Below, one piece after another: positions 20,001 through 27,321 of a stretch of DNA of 45,756 nucleotides. The notes under the pieces are model-generated. The model saw only the letters and a program-made list of their open reading frames with translations. It had not been told where the DNA came from and did not search any database. Each line of letters opens with the position of its first letter. The stretch's first letter is position 1. The position numbers and the translations under genes are program-made. Source of the DNA: Chloroflexota bacterium (GTDB taxonomy: Bacteria; Chloroflexota; Anaerolineae; Aggregatilineales; J027); assembly GCA_003697365.1 (NCBI GenBank), contig RFGP01000191.1, forward strand, positions 1 through 45,756, written 5' to 3'.

Positions 20001-21057
20001 TATAGCCTAGCTCATTGATTTTCTGGCGCAATTCATATGCCGCTTTTACCGCACGTAATGGATCATCTTCGTGGGTTAAGGGGGGAATGCCGAAAACTGC
20101 AATAAAGATAGTTCCCTTATCGTCGATGATAAATTGGCGCACGCTTCCTTCATGATGATACAAACCAAGTTGCATTGAGCGCATGACTTTGTGCATATGC
20201 TCAATCAAATCAGAAGTCGTTTGCGTAATACCACTAAGCTGAATAAAAATAATAGAAACGCGCCGATTTTCTGCGACCCATTCATCTTGGTTTGCGTTAA
20301 GTCTTGAAGTGATTGCCCCCGCCACAAAGCCACTTAAAGCTCGTGATGCTTCTGGGGCTAGATTAGGCTGTGAAATAGGAAAAAACGTTTTTTGCTTTAA
20401 GAGCTCCGATACACGCCAAAAGGGTTGCTCTTCTTCAGGAACATGGATTGGCTCTGCGACCAAATCAGATTTTAGTAATTGGTAAACAGCATCACTAACG
20501 ACCACTTCCCCCTTTGAGGCTAATGTGCTGGCTGTGTTGACTTGTCCTATAGGATGGCCAACTAACAATAATTCCCAACGCTTCAAGATACCACCTACGC
20601 TCGTTGCTGTAACATGTCCCGCAGCAACGCCTATTCGTAATGATAGAATATGCCCAGTCTCAAGCGTATAATTTTTCAGCTGTTTTTGGGTGATGAGCGC
20701 GCATTGCACCGCCGCATGGCTTACAGTTTGTAGTGTTTCTTGGTGCGCTATAGTTGGCCAGACTGCGTAAATAGCATCCCCTGCAAATTTCACCACATCG
20801 CCACCATGTTGCCAGATGAGATCAATAAGTGCCCCAAAATAACGATTTAACATGACTGTTAAATGTTCTGGCCCTTGTAAACCTTCTTGAGAAGACAAGT
20901 GCTTCGCCAGTTTTGAAAATCCCGAAATATCAGCAAAAAAAACAGCGGCTTCAAATTGTTCTGTATGCGCTTCTGACAAAGGAGACGGATCATCTACAAA
21001 TTGTTTAGCAACAAGCCAAGGTACATAACTGATCAAGGCATCAAGCAAGGTGGGCAT
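17011..21057 (-). CDS. Double class III cyclase-domain protein with AAA-type ATPase and TPR-like repeats (soluble adenylyl cyclase-like)
   Basis: This 1348-residue protein has two class III nucleotide cyclase domains, an ATPase and a helical repeat tail. In the first cyclase domain (about 30-215) metal-binding Asp43 (FADISGF) and Asp94 (KFAGDA) and substrate-side Lys90 are visible. Their spacing closely matches human soluble adenylyl cyclase (D47, K95, D99). The second domain (about 265-430) has lost the first metal Asp (FIQLSG instead of FxDxxG), as in the regulatory half of soluble cyclase. The ATPase follows with Walker A LSGDDGSGKSG near 478 and Walker B LIVLDDAHWMDS near 605. From about 880 on there are TPR-like helices such as AIDYYEKAAQKARYDGAYAEVIDFLEQA. 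There is no signal peptide or membrane helix, so it is cytosolic. The likely product is cAMP, but substrate specificity was not established. Confidence 0.9.
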   Translation of the reverse strand: MPTLLDALISYVPWLVAKQFVDDPSPLSEAHTEQFEAAVFFADISGFSKLAKHLSSQEGLQGPEHLTVMLNRYFGALIDLIWQHGGDVVKFAGDAIYAVWPTIAHQETLQTVSHAAVQCALITQKQLKNYTLETGHILSLRIGVAAGHVTATSVGGILKRWELLLVGHPIGQVNTASTLASKGEVVVSDAVYQLLKSDLVAEPIHVPEEEQPFWRVSELLKQKTFFPISQPNLAPEASRALSGFVAGAITSRLNANQDEWVAENRRVSIIFIQLSGITQTTSDLIEHMHKVMRSMQLGLYHHEGSVRQFIIDDKGTIFIAVFGIPPLTHEDDPLRAVKAAYELRQKINELGYSCKVGISTGLAFCGPVGNRIRREYAIVGDVVILAARLMGIAPPNTILCDFATYQYIRNYMRVSEQPALPLKGFDEPVRIFLPIFDEIIDQNHDEVLGREDEITQLENILREVKDGESKAVLLSGDDGSGKSGVLETLMRSARHQGFRVLFGKGEFVDRASPYHGWSGPLSAIFEVSNLSKTRSRSLTILAKLAIEPQLARLAPLLNSILPLDIPENDETNAMTGEIRAENTRWLLMQILSLHSRDRPMLIVLDDAHWMDSASWALARTVAQRMPSVMMVLSFRSGNKLPNEALQLRTLPQTIEIELQPLSREQTAKLIARRLDASTVSERITDIVFAKAHGNLLFTDQLIYAMRDGGYIENVNGHCRLRAEIKTPDELAIPSTLRDVMTARIDRLPPNLQLTLKVASVIGESFLYQTLQDIFPIADERHQVDVYLEDLQALDLVERVSSEDIFQFKQRLVRDVAYDLMAFAQRKELHLEIAKWFERNYVYDLSPFYALLAYHWQQGGNNKLAIDYYEKAAQKARYDGAYAEVIDFLEQAEMLEQNINSTRRLRWSELLGEAHWGIGNLDDSEFEFKEILKNLGLAWPQSVRAVYLGILKQALTQILHRFLPRLFTSHDTKRHQTLLQIARALRRLQEIYYFKNQGILSFYAGIYMLNIAERVGRPTPELAIARSNFVVSLGLLRWHRQAQYYAAQVMRQIEQQDKQTVAAVYTRLGLYHAARGEWQVATDYIQYAINLYRQLGDITGSGEALALLGFTQLLQGQLTLASAQFDQLEQVAAISSNREYTAWAIIGRASLSALRGDFQAAYDMGLAAQQLLQATTDRAAYLNNLGVLAYGAVRLGDFSSAEAYLKDIDTALAKRALLNYVGAGAYTYRILAALWIRQQNTGAIEVKQLQYYLKALKRFSRTFSILQPRYYILQALASRFIYPDSSKPMIKTLRRALQLAERKKMAYEKAIAEFYLGRVNKDQLLLDSAQQYFDQMGITIHESDNALFS

Positions 21058-21191
21058 TTATCGCTCATGCTCCATAAAATTTAAAGTTGAGGTATGTGAC
21101 AGAATTATTCTCTTACAAGCTATTTAGCAGTATAGTTTATGTTCCAATAACCGACAAATTTTCAAACAATAGCGAAAGAGAGCTCATAGAC

Positions 21192-21518
21192 ATGAAACCT
21201 TTACCTAATTTTATTCCACAAGATCGGCATTATGTTGAAGAACTGTTGGGGCGTATTCTCTCACATACTAACGATGACGATGAGACATTTTTAATTGAGC
21301 TCATTCAATATGAAGATCACCATTTCCGCGTTATATTTTCAACAGAATATTTTCAACGTGATACCCCCAAAAATGAGCTACTATCACCAACCAAATCTCA
21401 GTGGAATACGCTTAAGAAGAAGCTCAAGCGCCATGATCGGCGGATTTTCGTTTTTAAAGAACATGGCCTAATAGGACAACATGCCTTCCTCGATTTTGGA
21501 TTTTTAAAACCTAAATAA
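21192..21518 (+). CDS. Small protein of unknown function (108 aa)
   Basis: I do not recognise this protein. It is 108 residues, mixed acidic and basic, with no signal peptide, membrane helix or cysteine. An N-terminal acidic helix (DRHYVEELLGRILSHTNDDDE) leads into a possible beta hairpin (FLIELIQYEDHHFRVIF), then a lysine-rich segment (WNTLKKKLKRHDRRIFVFKEHG) and a hydrophobic C-terminus ending FLDFGFLKPK. The open frame extends upstream to a TTG at 21087, but ATG 21192 is preceded by AAAGAGAG and gives a compact protein, so I take that start. It is divergent from the cyclase gene and sits 75 bp before the lipoprotein gene. The coding call rests on frame openness, an apparent ribosome site and protein-like composition. 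Confidence 0.65.
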   Translation: MKPLPNFIPQDRHYVEELLGRILSHTNDDDETFLIELIQYEDHHFRVIFSTEYFQRDTPKNELLSPTKSQWNTLKKKLKRHDRRIFVFKEHGLIGQHAFLDFGFLKPK

Positions 21519-21525
21519 AGCTCTA

Positions 21526-21545
21526 CCGATCTCTTTCAGAGTCGG
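21526..21545 (+). other. Short hairpin between orphan gene and lipoprotein gene
   Basis: CCGA-t-CTCT pairs with AGAG-TCGG around a 3-nt loop, giving 8 bp with a one-base bulge, 7 bp after the stop of the 108-aa gene. There is no T tract after it, so it is a weak or non-intrinsic terminator, or an mRNA end-stabilising hairpin. Confidence 0.3.
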
Positions 21546-21593
21546 CTATGATGAAGTTCGCTTATTGGAATTACAGACAAAGGACTGCCGCTC

Positions 21594-23021
21594 ATGCAAG
21601 GGCGATTGTATTGGTTTTGGCATCTTCTTTTTTTGTTTGGGGTTATCTTTCTAAGTGGGTGTCTCTCAACATCATCAGAACCCGATATTGTTGCAACCAG
21701 AATCATCGAAAGCAATACGTCCACACCCTCGCTAGATTCTAACAATGCCACCGTTCAGACAACTGCTGAGCCCAGTGAATCATCGATTGCTACAACAGAA
21801 GAACCTGCAGAAACCACGCCAACCGTCCGTGATTTACCAGAACAATTTGATATTGTGGGTATCATCCGCAATGCCACCACAAACACCATCGTAGAAGAGC
21901 CCTTAGAGATCAATGCGATTTTTGTCACACAAGATGGGCTAGAAACCATTGAACTCTACAATGAATCAAAGCTGTCTAATCCTGATGGTACTTTTCGATT
22001 TGAAAATATCACAACCAATGATGGTTTAGTGAATCTTCGCGTTGAATATGCAGGCATACGGCAATTCTCAAAACTTTATCTTTTGCCTGCAGAACTCACT
22101 GACGATGGCATTTTAAACGTTGATTTTTTTGTGTATGAAGTAACGGGAGATCGCAGCACACTATCCTTTAATTATGTTGAAACTTTTTTTGATGCTTCTC
22201 CTAGCGAAAATGCGGCTACCATACTTCAGACAGTAGAACTTATCAATAACGGCAACCGAATTGTCTATGATGGAGAATACTCTTTCTCAATCCCTTTGCC
22301 AGATAATGCGCTCAATCCACGTATACAAGTACCGCCGATTATTGGTTTGCGCCCAGAAGATCTCGGTACGATTGAAGAAACAGCAGAAGGGTTTGTTGTA
22401 CAAGGACTAGTACCTTTGCTGCCCGGCCCAACTGGTCGCTTATTTTTTCAAATCATCTATGATTTACCCTATAACGAGTCCGTTTCAGTAACACAGCGCT
22501 TTGAATACCCTGTATCGCGTATGGTTTTATGGGTACCTGTTGAGAGACAGCTGAGCGTACAAAGTGAACAATTACCTCGCGAAGCTGATCAAAGCCGCGA
22601 AGACATTAACTACATAGGCTATACTGTTATTGATCCTATTGAAAGTGGTGAAACTCTCACATACCGCGTGTCAGGCGGCGTTGTGCTAGAGAGTGATATA
22701 ACATCACCAGCACCTGCCTCAACACCTACAACTGTAGCGTCCTCCAACGAAAACAGTGCATCAAGTGATTTTGGTATTGTTGTTGTGGGAATAGGTGTTT
22801 TGCTGATTGTGGCCGGTATTTTGTATTTGTTTTATGATCTTCAAAAAACGCGCCTTAAAATGCAAGCTCAGCATATCGAGAGTATCAAATCCCAGAAAGA
22901 TATTATCTTAGAAAAGATTGCAGAGCTTGATGCAGCTTTTGAGCGTGGAGAGATTGACGAAGAACAATATCAAAGTGAAAGACAATCATTAAAAGAGCAG
23001 CTACGTAAATTTTTCGTTTAA
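21594..23021 (+). CDS. Lipoprotein with C-terminal membrane helix and coiled-coil tail
   Basis: The 475-residue protein starts with a lipoprotein signal peptide: WFWHLLFLFGVIFLSGC, lipobox LSGC, acylated Cys23. A Thr/Ser/Glu-rich linker (about 24-80) leads to a carboxypeptidase-regulatory-like beta sandwich (GIIRNATTNTIVEEPLEIN to NPDGTFRFENITT, about 86-145), then a second beta-rich domain to about 365. A second low-complexity linker precedes a strong membrane helix at about 392-415 and a basic then coiled-coil tail with LDAAFERGEIDEEQYQSE. The tail resembles the short C-terminal segment seen after membrane helices in other bacterial envelope proteins. If the lipid is attached, the protein is anchored at both ends with the tail in the cytoplasm. 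AAAGGA lies 9 nt before the ATG. Function is unknown; an envelope or secretion-related role is only a guess. Confidence 0.85.
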   Translation: MQGRLYWFWHLLFLFGVIFLSGCLSTSSEPDIVATRIIESNTSTPSLDSNNATVQTTAEPSESSIATTEEPAETTPTVRDLPEQFDIVGIIRNATTNTIVEEPLEINAIFVTQDGLETIELYNESKLSNPDGTFRFENITTNDGLVNLRVEYAGIRQFSKLYLLPAELTDDGILNVDFFVYEVTGDRSTLSFNYVETFFDASPSENAATILQTVELINNGNRIVYDGEYSFSIPLPDNALNPRIQVPPIIGLRPEDLGTIEETAEGFVVQGLVPLLPGPTGRLFFQIIYDLPYNESVSVTQRFEYPVSRMVLWVPVERQLSVQSEQLPREADQSREDINYIGYTVIDPIESGETLTYRVSGGVVLESDITSPAPASTPTTVASSNENSASSDFGIVVVGIGVLLIVAGILYLFYDLQKTRLKMQAQHIESIKSQKDIILEKIAELDAAFERGEIDEEQYQSERQSLKEQLRKFFV

Positions 23022-23023
23022 CT

Positions 23024-23356
23024 TCAGATACCTTTAAGGGCTGTTTCTATGCTCGGATAACTTTTTACTTGCTGACGCAATCCTATGATCTCAAAAATAC
23101 GTTGCACAACAGGGCTTAAATGAGCAAAGCGCACATCACCGCCATTGTCCCGATTGTCTTTTAAGGCTTGAATGAGAAGATGTAGGGTTTGGCTATTCAT
23201 GTAGTTAACTTTGCTCATATCCATGACGACCGTATACCGCCCGTCATGTTGTGCTTGTTGCAAGACCTTTATGAAATCATCCGTACTGGTTGCATCCATG
23301 CGCCCATCAAATTCAACCACACGAACATCTTGATGATCATATTGCAAAACTTTCAT
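23024..23356 (-). CDS. STAS-domain anti-sigma factor antagonist (SpoIIAA-like)
   Basis: The whole 110-residue protein is one STAS domain. It has the family pattern VVEFDGRMDATSTDDF, then TVVMDMSKVNYMNSQTLHLL with the phosphorylatable serine at Ser55 (Ser58 in B. subtilis SpoIIAA), and ends RIFEIIGLRQQVKSYPSIETAL. The expected role is to bind and be switched by a serine kinase of the RsbW/SpoIIAB type in partner-switching signalling. No such kinase, phosphatase or sigma factor lies in this window. A clear ribosome site TTAGGAGAG precedes the ATG. Its stop codon lies 2 bp from that of the converging lipoprotein gene. It has its own upstream region of 92 bp with an inverted repeat, so it is probably monocistronic. 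Confidence 0.93.
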   Translation of the reverse strand: MKVLQYDHQDVRVVEFDGRMDATSTDDFIKVLQQAQHDGRYTVVMDMSKVNYMNSQTLHLLIQALKDNRDNGGDVRFAHLSPVVQRIFEIIGLRQQVKSYPSIETALKGI

Positions 23357-23401
23357 TTTTTACTCTCCTAAAAAATTTTTTATTACTATATGTTATACGA
23401 A

Positions 23402-23421
23402 TGAGACAATGATTAGTCTCA
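23402..23421. repeat. Inverted repeat upstream of the STAS gene, overlapping a candidate promoter
   Basis: TGAGAC and GTCTCA form perfect 6-bp arms around an 8-bp spacer. On the minus strand TTGAGA followed 19 bp later by TATAAC could be a -35/-10 pair for the STAS gene, which would put the repeat between the two boxes, as for a repressor operator. The long spacer makes the promoter assignment uncertain; the repeat itself is exact. Confidence 0.4.
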
Positions 23422-23448
23422 ATATAAAAAGTAATAATTTATAGAACT

Positions 23449-24240
23449 CTAACGATAAGCGTTGATTTGTTGTTGTAATACTTGTGCTTGGTGTGCAGGG
23501 TTTTCGCTAAAAATAATTGAACGGGAAGCGTTAATAATAATTCCGCGCTTTTGTGAGTCTAGCCCATTTAGTAGGACTGCTGCCAAGTCTCCCCCTTGTG
23601 CGCCTATACCCGGTACTAGAATAGGCATATCTCCGACAATATGGCGTACTTGTTTTAGCACAGAAGGTTGAGTTGCCCCAACGACTAGCATACAGTTATG
23701 ATATTGATTCCAATGTTTACTGACTCTTTCAGCGACGTATTGCCACAAAGGGCGATCTTCAACTATCAAATTTTGAAATTCATCTGCACCTACATTTGAA
23801 GTACGACAAAGGATAATACACCCCTTTTCTTTTCTTTCCAGAAAGGGCAATAAAGCCGTGTATCCTAAGTAGGGATTCAAAGTGATAGCATCAAAACCTA
23901 GCTCATCAAAAATGCTGTGTACATATCCTTCATTCGTGCTGCCAATGTCTGCCCGTTTAGCATCAGCAATCGTCACAATATCAGGATGATACTCATGTAA
24001 ATAAGCTAGTGTTTTTTCTAATGCCTGATACCCGCTTACACTTTCATAAAAAGCCAAATTAGGCTTATATGCTAGAGTATAGGTATGCGTTTGTTCAATA
24101 ATCCATCGATTGAATGCAAATTGAGGATGAGGGTCACTATAAAACGATTGCGGTATTTTATCAAGCCGACTGTCAAGTCCAATACATAACAAACTATTAG
24201 CTTTTTCAATGCGTTGTGCCAGTTTATCTAAAATGTGCAT
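23449..24240 (-). CDS. pyrF: Orotidine 5'-phosphate decarboxylase (PyrF, type 2)
   Basis: PyrF converts OMP to UMP, the last step of de novo UMP synthesis. The 263-residue protein follows the longer type-2 pattern. It opens with SLLCIGLDSRLDKIP, has TLAYKPNLAFYE, then the catalytic TIADAKRADIGSTNEGY with the D-x-K-x-x-D triad, followed by DAITLNPYLGYTALLPF, and ends with the phosphate-binding LVPGIGAQGGD and the NASRSIIF motif. The reading frame also contains an ATG at 24267, inside pyrE, but ATG 24240 gives the usual N-terminus and a 2-bp gap after pyrE. It is the last gene of the minus-strand operon with pyrD and pyrE. Confidence 0.95.
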   Translation of the reverse strand: MHILDKLAQRIEKANSLLCIGLDSRLDKIPQSFYSDPHPQFAFNRWIIEQTHTYTLAYKPNLAFYESVSGYQALEKTLAYLHEYHPDIVTIADAKRADIGSTNEGYVHSIFDELGFDAITLNPYLGYTALLPFLERKEKGCIILCRTSNVGADEFQNLIVEDRPLWQYVAERVSKHWNQYHNCMLVVGATQPSVLKQVRHIVGDMPILVPGIGAQGGDLAAVLLNGLDSQKRGIIINASRSIIFSENPAHQAQVLQQQINAYR

Positions 24241-24242
24241 TC

Positions 24243-24881
24243 TTAGAATCCATGCTTTTTGGCCCATTCATGAGCATCCGATAACCAATCTAAAATGATT
24301 GAACATTGCTCTTGAGTAAGTTCTCCTCGTGATACAGCCATTTCAACTAATGTTGAAAACTCAACTAGAGCATGAAGTTCAACGCCCATTTCTTGGAAGG
24401 CTTTTTCAGCAAATCCATAAGTTGTGATGCATAGGCAATGCTCAGCAATAGCACCTGCTGTCCGCAGCGTCTGCACAGCTTTAAGACTACTGCCTCCAGT
24501 AGTTACCATATCTTCCACTAAAATCACAACTTGATCTTGAACATCTCCCCCTTCGATGAGTTGCCCTGTTCCGTGTTCTTTAGCTTCTTTACGAACAAAA
24601 ACAGACGGCGTTTGTCGATAAAAAGCCAATGCTGCGCTATGAGGAACGCCAGCCATTGCTACCCCTGCGATCACATCGCATAACCATCGATTTCGATCGA
24701 GTAATTGTCCAAAACCTTCAATGACAACACGCCACTGAATAGGGTGAAAGGGCAAGCGACGATTATCAACATATACAGGAGAAACAATTCCTGATTTAAA
24801 AGTAATAGGTTTGTTGGGTTGAAAATGCAATGCTCCAATATCAAGTAGAGCATGTGCTACTTGTTCGGTAATATTCATCAT
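24243..24881 (-). CDS. pyrE: Orotate phosphoribosyltransferase (PyrE)
   Basis: PyrE joins orotate and PRPP to give OMP. The 212-residue protein contains FKSGIVSPVYVDNR near residue 28, the flexible-loop region FVRKEAKEHGTGQLIEG with the catalytic lysines, and the PRPP-binding motif VVILVEDMVTTGGSSLKA near 118-135. The length is normal. The start ATG at 24881 overlaps the pyrD stop as ATGA, so the two are translationally coupled. Its neighbours pyrD and pyrF catalyse the preceding and following reactions, which supports the call. Confidence 0.96.
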   Translation of the reverse strand: MMNITEQVAHALLDIGALHFQPNKPITFKSGIVSPVYVDNRRLPFHPIQWRVVIEGFGQLLDRNRWLCDVIAGVAMAGVPHSAALAFYRQTPSVFVRKEAKEHGTGQLIEGGDVQDQVVILVEDMVTTGGSSLKAVQTLRTAGAIAEHCLCITTYGFAEKAFQEMGVELHALVEFSTLVEMAVSRGELTQEQCSIILDWLSDAHEWAKKHGF

Positions 24882-26014
24882 ATGTTCCTGTTTGCTTTAT
24901 GCGAGATGAGTGCAGCTGCTAGTGGACCCAGATACACGAGTGCTGACCAATACTGCATAGCCTTAACACCCAATTGAGAATAAGCAGAATATTGCTCATG
25001 AGAGAGGATACCACCACATGCGATGATGTCAATCTTTGCGCCCAACATTTGCTTCTTTTCCATAAGTATTTTCACAGTATCTATAGCATAAGGGTATAAA
25101 CAGCCGCCGCCTACGCCTGCCATTAGATGAGGATCATTCGGAGCTGGCATTGGAAGTGTATTGGTAGCGATAATAGCTTCTCCGCCTGCTAGCTCAGTTG
25201 CTTCTATCAAGGCAACGTACTGTTCTTCAGAAAGACGCGGACTTATCTTTACCCAAACTGGTATGGGATCGACAATTTCGACAAGTGCCTTGACCAATCG
25301 CATCGTTTTTCCATGTGTTTGATGCCCAGAAGGATCATCCTCTGTGTTAGGGCAACTAATATTCAACGTGAACCAAGTGGGATATACATTTCGTGATAAA
25401 AACGCCATTGCAGCTTCTTGAATGTCAGCGATTTCTTCCGATTCATCATCAACGCTAGGGCTAATAGCGATATTGATGCCATATTGTGGTGGAAGTTTGT
25501 TTAATCGTTGACCTAAAAACTCGGCAGCAGCCACAGCTCCCGGATTTTTTAGACCAAATCGGTTTTGTGTGGACATATCCTCAGGATGTCGCCAGATTAC
25601 AGTGCCAGCATTTCCTAAACGAGGATACCGCGTGAATGACCCATATTCTACTAGTCCTACAAGGCTCGGCATCATATGCCATCCCGGAATAATATTAATT
25701 CCTTGATTTACGGCTTTCAGTGCTTCCTCTTCTGAAGCAAATCCCATCCCTTTCACAAAGCCTGCTGCTAAAATTAACGGATATTTAAGTTGTAATTTGC
25801 CAACTGGCGTAAGTTGTCGAGCAAATGTTAATTGCTGTGTTAACTTAGCGAATTTGACTGCCAAGAAGCTATCATCAGTTCTTGTAAGTTGGTTCAAAGC
25901 CCATTCATGAGCATCTTGCGCGGTCATTTTAAATAAGTGGGGACGTATAACAGACGAGTATAATCTTTCATAAAGATTAAGCGCTAAGCCACGTATCATG
26001 CTTAAGTTCCTCAT
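24878..26014 (-). CDS. pyrD: Dihydroorotate dehydrogenase, class-2-like with a class-1-type catalytic cysteine
   Basis: The 378-residue protein oxidises dihydroorotate to orotate on FMN. The N-terminal extension, RPHLFKMTAQDAHEWALNQL (about residues 23-42), is the amphipathic membrane-docking helix pair typical of quinone-dependent class 2 enzymes. The barrel shows YPLILAAGFVKG (FMN/orotate lysine), NRFGLKNPG, NISCPNTED, VWVKISPRL, IIATNTLP and IIACGGIL. In E. coli class 2 enzymes the base is the second serine of NISSPNTPG; here that position is cysteine, as in class 1 enzymes. The segment INIIPGWHMMPSLVGLVEYG also departs from the class 2 consensus. The start at 26014 overlaps the upstream transporter gene by ATGA. 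I am sure of the family, less so of the electron acceptor. Confidence 0.92.
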   Translation of the reverse strand: MRNLSMIRGLALNLYERLYSSVIRPHLFKMTAQDAHEWALNQLTRTDDSFLAVKFAKLTQQLTFARQLTPVGKLQLKYPLILAAGFVKGMGFASEEEALKAVNQGINIIPGWHMMPSLVGLVEYGSFTRYPRLGNAGTVIWRHPEDMSTQNRFGLKNPGAVAAAEFLGQRLNKLPPQYGINIAISPSVDDESEEIADIQEAAMAFLSRNVYPTWFTLNISCPNTEDDPSGHQTHGKTMRLVKALVEIVDPIPVWVKISPRLSEEQYVALIEATELAGGEAIIATNTLPMPAPNDPHLMAGVGGGCLYPYAIDTVKILMEKKQMLGAKIDIIACGGILSHEQYSAYSQLGVKAMQYWSALVYLGPLAAALISHKANRNI

Positions 26015-26469
26015 ACAACTGGTTTAGGACGCAGAAAGATAAGGCGTGGTGCAGCAATACCAATCGCAATAGCTGCCAAAACTAAACCAGTCATCACTCC
26101 GTTTCTGGCAGCAATGAGTAATATATCAGAATTATCGGCTTCTGGGATTTGTAGAATGTAGATCATCGTCCGAAAAGCAAATACACCCGGCACCATTGGT
26201 ATTGCACCTGTTATCGCAAAAATTGATGATGGCATTTTGTGATACCTCGCCAGAAAAATAGCCATAAAGCCTACAACGCTCGAACCAACTAGAGTTGCTG
26301 TCGGCAAGGGTAAACCAACTTGGATCGCTACTTCGCGCATAGCATGTCCTAATGCGCCACATAATACACAAGCATATAATACACGACGTGGCACATTAAA
26401 TAATATTGCAAAACCTAATGCGGCAATGCCTGACCAAAATGCATCTAAAAAAATAACGAAAAAGATCAT
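26011..26469 (-). CDS. Threonine/serine exporter family, small subunit (ThrE_2/YjjB-like)
   Basis: This is a 152-residue integral membrane protein with about five helices, matching the C-terminal half of ThrE (DUF3815/YjjB). Visible features are FWSGIAALGFAILFNVPRRVLY, CGALGHAMREVAIQVGLP, and SSIFAITGAIPMVPGVFAFRTM, the conserved glycine/proline-rich segment of the family. ATG 26469 overlaps the stop of the large-subunit gene as ATGA; an upstream in-frame extension to 26523 would intrude into that gene. ThrE exports threonine and serine in Corynebacterium; the split YjjP/YjjB pair of E. coli has been linked to succinate export. The substrate here is unknown. It is cotranscribed with pyrDEF. 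Confidence 0.88.
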   Translation of the reverse strand: MIFFVIFLDAFWSGIAALGFAILFNVPRRVLYACVLCGALGHAMREVAIQVGLPLPTATLVGSSVVGFMAIFLARYHKMPSSIFAITGAIPMVPGVFAFRTMIYILQIPEADNSDILLIAARNGVMTGLVLAAIAIGIAAPRLIFLRPKPVV

Positions 26470-27269
26470 AGTCCATTTATCCCCAACAATTGAATTGCCA
26501 GTGATAATCCTAAAGCAATACATAAAGCGATTATTCCGCCCAAAATAGAACGAGCAATACCCATGATGAAGTGTCCTTGCAATAAATCCTCAGCTGAGTT
26601 AATCAAAGGTACCCCCGGCACGAGTAAAAGTACTGATGAAGCTAGCGCAATAGAAGGCTCATCACTTAGTTGCAAAACAGCTGTCAAGCCTGCAATTAAG
26701 GTAGCAACAAATGCGGTAACAATGACTATCAAGAAGTCATTAAAATAGCGATGCTTCATTTCTTGGCGGACAAACATCGCTATTGATGAAGCCAAAAATG
26801 TCATAAAGAAGACAGGCCAATCACCATGAAATAAACGGCTAAACGCAGCGCAGGACAGCCCTACCGTGATCACTACCACCCAACGACTATATTGGGGAGA
26901 AAGATTTGATAGTCGTTCTAATTCTTCACGTAAAGTAAAGCGATCTAATTCGCCAGATTCAACACGATAGCGTAAATCGTTTGTTGCAGCAAAAACACTC
27001 ATATTTACGCCAAAGCCTACAACGCGACGTACTTTCGTTCTAAATTCGCCATTGCTCACCGTAGATGCAATAATGGTATTAGAAGACACGAGAATATCCA
27101 TCCAATCGCACCCAAGCCCTGTACCAATGCGGTGAACAACTTCTTCGACGCGCTTGCTATCTGCACCGCTATTCATCAAGAGTTGTCCAGCCCAAAGCGC
27201 TAAATCTACAACATCGCGCAACTCATCTCGACTCATTGGTGGTTTAGAGGATGTATGAACGGTCTCCAT
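26466..27269 (-). CDS. Threonine/serine exporter family, large subunit (ThrE_1/YjjP-like, DUF1212)
   Basis: The 267-residue protein has the DUF1212 layout. A soluble N-terminal part holds the family signature LALWAGQLLMNSGADSKRVE, followed by VHRIGTGLGCDWMDILVSSN, and about five membrane helices follow from residue 125 (VVVITVGLSCAAFSRLFHGD onward), including VLLLVPGVPLINSAEDLL. It partners with the adjacent small subunit as one transporter. The ATG at 27269 has GGGAGA at about 9 nt. It is the first gene of a five-gene operon ending in pyrF, so its transcription probably sets pyrDEF expression. Substrate could be an amino acid or dicarboxylate; the sequence does not decide. Confidence 0.9.
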   Translation of the reverse strand: METVHTSSKPPMSRDELRDVVDLALWAGQLLMNSGADSKRVEEVVHRIGTGLGCDWMDILVSSNTIIASTVSNGEFRTKVRRVVGFGVNMSVFAATNDLRYRVESGELDRFTLREELERLSNLSPQYSRWVVVITVGLSCAAFSRLFHGDWPVFFMTFLASSIAMFVRQEMKHRYFNDFLIVIVTAFVATLIAGLTAVLQLSDEPSIALASSVLLLVPGVPLINSAEDLLQGHFIMGIARSILGGIIALCIALGLSLAIQLLGINGL

Positions 27270-27321
27270 TTTTATTTTCTCCCAATCTAGTTATGTCACT
27301 ATCTTAAAATAAAAAAAACGC

